Assembly (NCBI RefSeq): GCF_900475315.1
Contig: NZ_LS483369.1
Span: forward strand, 558,001-622,000
Origin: Neisseria cinerea
GTDB lineage: Bacteria > Pseudomonadota > Gammaproteobacteria > Burkholderiales > Neisseriaceae
Length of the DNA: 64,000 bases
Reading direction: 5' to 3'
A program made the translations under genes and the position numbers. The notes below the pieces were generated by a model that worked only from the letters and a program-made list of their open reading frames with translations, made no database searches and had not been told where the DNA came from. The first letter of the stretch is position 1. The number at the start of each line of letters is the position of its first letter. Shown here piece by piece: positions 60,618 through 64,000 of this stretch.

Positions 60618-62171
60618 CTAATCTAATATATGCTGGAACTTCATCAGATGGCGCGTATAATCGCTGGAAGGATTGGCAAATACGGTTTCACAGCCGCCCT
60701 CTTCGACGATTTTTCCGTCTTTCAACACCATCACGCGATGCGACAGGGCGCGGATGACGGCAAGGTCGTGGCTGATGATGATGAGGCTGAGACCGTGTTT
60801 TTTCTGCAAATCGGCGAGCAGCTCCAGAATCTGTTGCTGCCATTGTACGTCGAGCGCGCTGGTGGGTTCGTCCAACACGAGGATTTTCGGGCGGACGATG
60901 ATGGCGCGGGCGATGGCGAGCCGCTGGCGTTGTCCGCCGGAAAAGGCGTGCGGATAGCGTTCGAGCGCGTCTTCGGGCAGACCGACCTGCTGCAATACGT
61001 CTTGCACGCGCTGCCGCATTTCTGCATGGGACAAATCGGGTTCATGGACGCGCAAGGCTTCGGAAACGATATTAAAGACGTTCATGCGCGGGTTGAATGC
61101 GCCGAACGGGTCTTGAAACACCATTTGGATGTCGCGCCTCGATTCGCGTGTCCAGGCTTCGCCGTTGATTTTCAGACGACCTTCCGCGTCAATAAGATGC
61201 ATGACGGCTTTTGCCAGCGTGGTTTTGCCGCAGCCGCTCTCGCCGATGATGCCTAGCGTTTCGCCCGCTTTCAAATCGAAGGACACCGGCTCCAGCAAGG
61301 TTTTGCTGCGTTTTTTGAACCAGCCCGCCGTTTCTTTGACGGCAACGGAAAGCTGCTCCGCCTGCAAGACGGTGGCAGGGTTGTCCGCCAAAGGGACGAC
61401 CTTGCGCGCGGCGCCGGCGTTCAACAGCATTTTCGTGTATTCGTGTTGCGGACGGGCGAACACTTCCGCCGCTGCACCCGTTTCGACAATGCGTCCACCG
61501 CGCATCACGGCAACGTCGTCTGCAAAGCGGCGGACAAGGTTCAGGTCGTGGGTGATGTAGAACATGGTCATGTTGTGCGCCTGCTGCAAACGCGCCAACA
61601 AATCGAGAATCTGAGCCTGTACGGCGACATCCAAGGCGGTGGTCGGTTCGTCGGCAATCAGGAGTTTGGGTTCGGCGGCAACCGCCATTGCAATCATCGC
61701 CCGCTGCCGCTGCCCGCCGGAAAGCTGGAAGGGATAGGCAAAGGCTTTCTGCTCCGGCTCGCGGATGCCGGTTTCCGCCAAGAGTTCGACCGCCCTCGCC
61801 CATGCCTGTTTTTTGTCCAAACCCAGATGCAGGGTCAGCACTTCGGCAATCTGCGCGCCGACGCGCATCACGGGGTTGAGCGCGGTCATCGGCTCTTGAA
61901 ACACCATACCGATTTCCCGCCCGCGCAGCTTTTGTAGGGCGCGTTCGGATTGGATTAGCAAATCGTTGCCGTTGAATTTCAAACGACCTTCAAACGACAC
62001 CAGCGGATTCAGCCGCATAATGCCCTGCGCCAACACGGTTTTACCGCTGCCGCTCTCGCCGACCAATGCCAGTTTCCTGCCGGTCTGTACGGTCAGGCTG
62101 ACATCGTGCAGGACTTGCTTGCCGGGGAAAAAGGCGTTTAGGTTTTTAATCTCAAGGATGGGGCGGGTCAT
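60618..62171 (-). CDS. Oligopeptide/microcin-type ABC transporter ATP-binding protein, fused domains (YejF-like)
   Basis: The 517-residue protein has two complete ABC ATPase domains in tandem, like YejF/DppD-DppF fusions. Each has Walker A (GESGSGKTV ~36, GESGCGKTT ~311), the signature (LSGGQRQR ~149, FSGGQRQR ~416) and Walker B (LLIADEPTTALD, ILVLDEPTSALD). It would energise peptide import. No permease or binding-protein gene lies within the window on either side, so its partners are encoded elsewhere. A 137-base gap separates it from the fadD-like gene upstream on the same strand. Confidence 0.88.
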   Translation of the reverse strand: MTRPILEIKNLNAFFPGKQVLHDVSLTVQTGRKLALVGESGSGKTVLAQGIMRLNPLVSFEGRLKFNGNDLLIQSERALQKLRGREIGMVFQEPMTALNPVMRVGAQIAEVLTLHLGLDKKQAWARAVELLAETGIREPEQKAFAYPFQLSGGQRQRAMIAMAVAAEPKLLIADEPTTALDVAVQAQILDLLARLQQAHNMTMFYITHDLNLVRRFADDVAVMRGGRIVETGAAAEVFARPQHEYTKMLLNAGAARKVVPLADNPATVLQAEQLSVAVKETAGWFKKRSKTLLEPVSFDLKAGETLGIIGESGCGKTTLAKAVMHLIDAEGRLKINGEAWTRESRRDIQMVFQDPFGAFNPRMNVFNIVSEALRVHEPDLSHAEMRQRVQDVLQQVGLPEDALERYPHAFSGGQRQRLAIARAIIVRPKILVLDEPTSALDVQWQQQILELLADLQKKHGLSLIIISHDLAVIRALSHRVMVLKDGKIVEEGGCETVFANPSSDYTRHLMKFQHILD

Positions 62172-62308
62172 ATCGGATGCCGTCTGAAAAGGAGGTTTGC
62201 CAAAATGATGGAAGCGGTATTTGCCAGCATAAGGGGCAGGTAAGATGTTGTCTCCGATATAAAAAACGGAGCGGTATCCGTATGCCCCTTGCCTTTAGGC
62301 GGTATTTT

Positions 62309-63856
62309 TCATTTCCCTTGCTCGAACTGTTCTTTCAATACCCGTTTCAGAACCTTGCCTGTGGCGTTGCGCGGCAGCTCGTCTTTGAAGTAAATCTGTT
62401 TGGGAACTTTGAAATTTGCCAATTGTGCGCGTACATGGTTGCGGACGGTGGCTTCATCCAGTTCGGCCCCTTCTTTGAGCTGGATAAAGGCGATGATTTC
62501 TTCATCAGCGTATTGGTCTTTCACGCCGATGACGGCAGCGGCTTCGACGGCGTCGAGTTTGTAAATTGCCTCTTCGATTTCGCGCGGATAAACGTTTTGC
62601 CCTTTGGAAATAATCAGGTCTTTTTTGCGGTCGACGATAAAGATGAAGCCGTCTTCGTCTATCGTGACAAAATCGCCTGTTTTCAGCCAGCCGTTGACGA
62701 TGGCTTCGTCCGTGGCATCGCGCATATTCAGGTAGCCCTGCATGACAGAACCGCCCTTGACGATGAGTTCGCCTACTTCGCCCGTCGGTACTTCGACCAA
62801 TTCGTCGTTGACGGCTTTGACTTCCAATCCGGGCAAGGCGATGCCGACGCTGCGGGCTTTCTGCCTTTCGGGCGTGTTGACGGCGACGACAGGCGAGCAT
62901 TCGCTCAAGCCGTAGCCTTCCAAAAGCTTGGCACGCGGGAACTTCGCTTTAAAATCAAGGATGGTTTGTTCCGCCAAAGGCGCGCCGCCGCTGATAAACA
63001 GACGGACGCGGTTGAACCATCTGAAATACCAAGGGATTTTCGCTTTGCTCATGGCGGTGTAAATCGCGGGCACACCCAAAAACACGGTCGCGCGTTTGAG
63101 CAAAACCTGTTTCAAAACGTTGGAAAACGGGAAAACGGATTTCACCAAAATAATCGAACACGCCATATAAATCGGCAGCAATACCATGGCCGTCAGCGTA
63201 AAGCTGTGGAACATTGGCAGAAAAACAACAAAGCGGTCGCGTTTGGTAATCTTAAAGATGCGCTCGATGCCTTCAAGGTTGGAAAACAGGTTGCCATAGC
63301 TGATTAATGCGCCTTTGGGGTGGCCTGTCGTGCCGGAAGTGTAAATAATATGCGCCAAATCATTGATTTTCGGCTGGTGGCTCAAATCGGGCGTACCCGA
63401 AAAACGGCGCGCTTCTTCAAAACGCACATCGGCTTCGTCTGCCGCTTTTGCCTCATCTATCCAAATGATTTTCTCGACGCGGGTCTGTTTTTTCAGCCCC
63501 TTCAATTCTTTCTGCAAACCTGCCGAAGCAAACATGAACCGCGCTTTGCAGTCGTTCAAAATATACGCGTATTCGTTGTTTTTCAAAAACGTATTCATCG
63601 GTACGGCAACTGCGCCGATGGCGGAGATGGCAAAATAGGCACTGATAAATTCCGGCGAATTGGATACCGCCAAAGCGACTTTGTCGCCGAATTTGACGCC
63701 CATATTTTGCAGATACGCCGCTACGGCATCGACTTCCCGCTTGAGCGCATCGTAAGTGGTTTTTTCTTTGTCGTTGAACACTGCCGTGCCGTTGCCGTTT
63801 TTACGGCAGGCAGCGGTCAGCATTTCGTAGAAGTTGGTGTTGTTTGTTTGATTCAT
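62309..63856 (-). CDS. AMP-dependent acyl-CoA ligase (long-chain fatty acid type)
   Basis: The 515-residue enzyme activates carboxylic acids, probably fatty acids, to CoA thioesters through an acyl-AMP. Motifs are AHIIYTSGTTGHPKGALISYGN (P-loop, ~168-189), LLEGYGLSECSPVVAVN (~305-321), GWLKTGDFVTIDEDGFIFIVDRKKDLIISKGQNVYPREIEEAIY (~397-440) and the final catalytic Lys in LPRNATGKVLKRVL. At 515 residues it is shorter than E. coli FadD (about 560). Fatty-acid use is inferred, as Neisseria has no complete beta-oxidation. The start is ATG at 63856. The rest of the window beyond it holds one uptake-type sequence and the beginning of the next region. Confidence 0.88.
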   Translation of the reverse strand: MNQTNNTNFYEMLTAACRKNGNGTAVFNDKEKTTYDALKREVDAVAAYLQNMGVKFGDKVALAVSNSPEFISAYFAISAIGAVAVPMNTFLKNNEYAYILNDCKARFMFASAGLQKELKGLKKQTRVEKIIWIDEAKAADEADVRFEEARRFSGTPDLSHQPKINDLAHIIYTSGTTGHPKGALISYGNLFSNLEGIERIFKITKRDRFVVFLPMFHSFTLTAMVLLPIYMACSIILVKSVFPFSNVLKQVLLKRATVFLGVPAIYTAMSKAKIPWYFRWFNRVRLFISGGAPLAEQTILDFKAKFPRAKLLEGYGLSECSPVVAVNTPERQKARSVGIALPGLEVKAVNDELVEVPTGEVGELIVKGGSVMQGYLNMRDATDEAIVNGWLKTGDFVTIDEDGFIFIVDRKKDLIISKGQNVYPREIEEAIYKLDAVEAAAVIGVKDQYADEEIIAFIQLKEGAELDEATVRNHVRAQLANFKVPKQIYFKDELPRNATGKVLKRVLKEQFEQGK

Positions 63857-64000
63857 TGAAATTCTTTAAAAATGAAGTGGGTAAAATATTATAGAGGTCG
63901 TCTGAAACTCCTGAAGGCACGGGTCGCGCATTGATGTACGCCCGCAAAGGCTCCGTGCTTATACTATCCCCTTGCGCGCACGTCAAACGCCTGCCGCAGG
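63857..64000. other. Window-end intergenic region
   Basis: 144 bases upstream of the acyl-CoA ligase gene. An incomplete uptake sequence GTCGTCTGAAA lies near 63898. No supported gene reaches into the window from the right edge. Confidence 0.4.

Overview
The window is chromosomal DNA of a Neisseria species. The 12-base DNA uptake sequence ATGCCGTCTGAA occurs dozens of times, often as head-to-head pairs that end genes. The AT-form of this sequence points to the N. meningitidis / N. gonorrhoeae / N. lactamica / N. polysaccharea group. Gene content includes DnrN, PriB, the lipoyl-bearing dihydrolipoamide dehydrogenase (P64k) and EnvC-CtpA. The order matches what I remember of the meningococcal MC58 chromosome, roughly from the rhlE/thioredoxin area down to fadD. 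That comparison is from memory and was not checked. I saw no full Correia element, dRS3 repeat, IS element, prophage, CRISPR array, tRNA or rRNA.

Layout. 1-8 kb: two small unknown proteins, a decayed HTH gene, the RhlE helicase with a repeat tail and a possible structured leader, an rRNA methyltransferase, thioredoxin, the nitrosative-stress repair protein DnrN, NadE and XseA. 8-20 kb: an OFA-family transporter, a holin-like membrane protein, RluB, PdxH, a ferredoxin reductase, the GatCAB amidotransferase genes (with a VirK/YbjX gene between gatA and gatB), MarC and an aldehyde dehydrogenase. 20-29 kb: a DUF4124 protein, an rRNA cytosine methyltransferase, a DUF1853 protein, TrmJ, SuhB, a TonB-dependent receptor and a YdgA-like protein. 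29-38 kb: pyruvate dehydrogenase (aceE-aceF-lpdA) divergent from proS. 38-46 kb: an FAH-family enzyme, a lipoprotein-yqgE-ruvX operon, EnvC-like and CtpA cell-wall proteins, and UvrB. 46-48 kb: an AT-rich accessory patch directly behind uvrB. 48-64 kb: TrmB, a Sel1-repeat protein, UvrC, a copper ATPase, TrxB, the rpsF-priB-rpsR-rplI operon, MltB, a COG4389 membrane protein, a YejF-like ABC ATPase and an acyl-CoA ligase.

The most unusual part is 46.06-47.83 kb. The last 82 bases of uvrB are present twice, 788 bases apart. The two copies encode the same peptide with only synonymous changes. Between them lies an AT-rich two-gene unit, an HTH regulator overlapping a 66-residue basic protein, with a sigma70-like promoter overlaid by an inverted-repeat operator, and then a 19-bp perfect palindrome. 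Beyond the second uvrB tail is an AT-rich three-helix membrane protein and a second palindromic element with the same ends. This looks like serial insertion at the 3' end of uvrB and is the best candidate here for an undescribed mobile or regulatory module.

The remaining genes are mostly housekeeping: DNA repair (uvrB, uvrC, xseA, ruvX, priB), translation (gatCAB, proS, ribosomal proteins, RNA modification), redox (trxA, trxB, dnrN) and cell wall (EnvC-like, ctpA, mltB).
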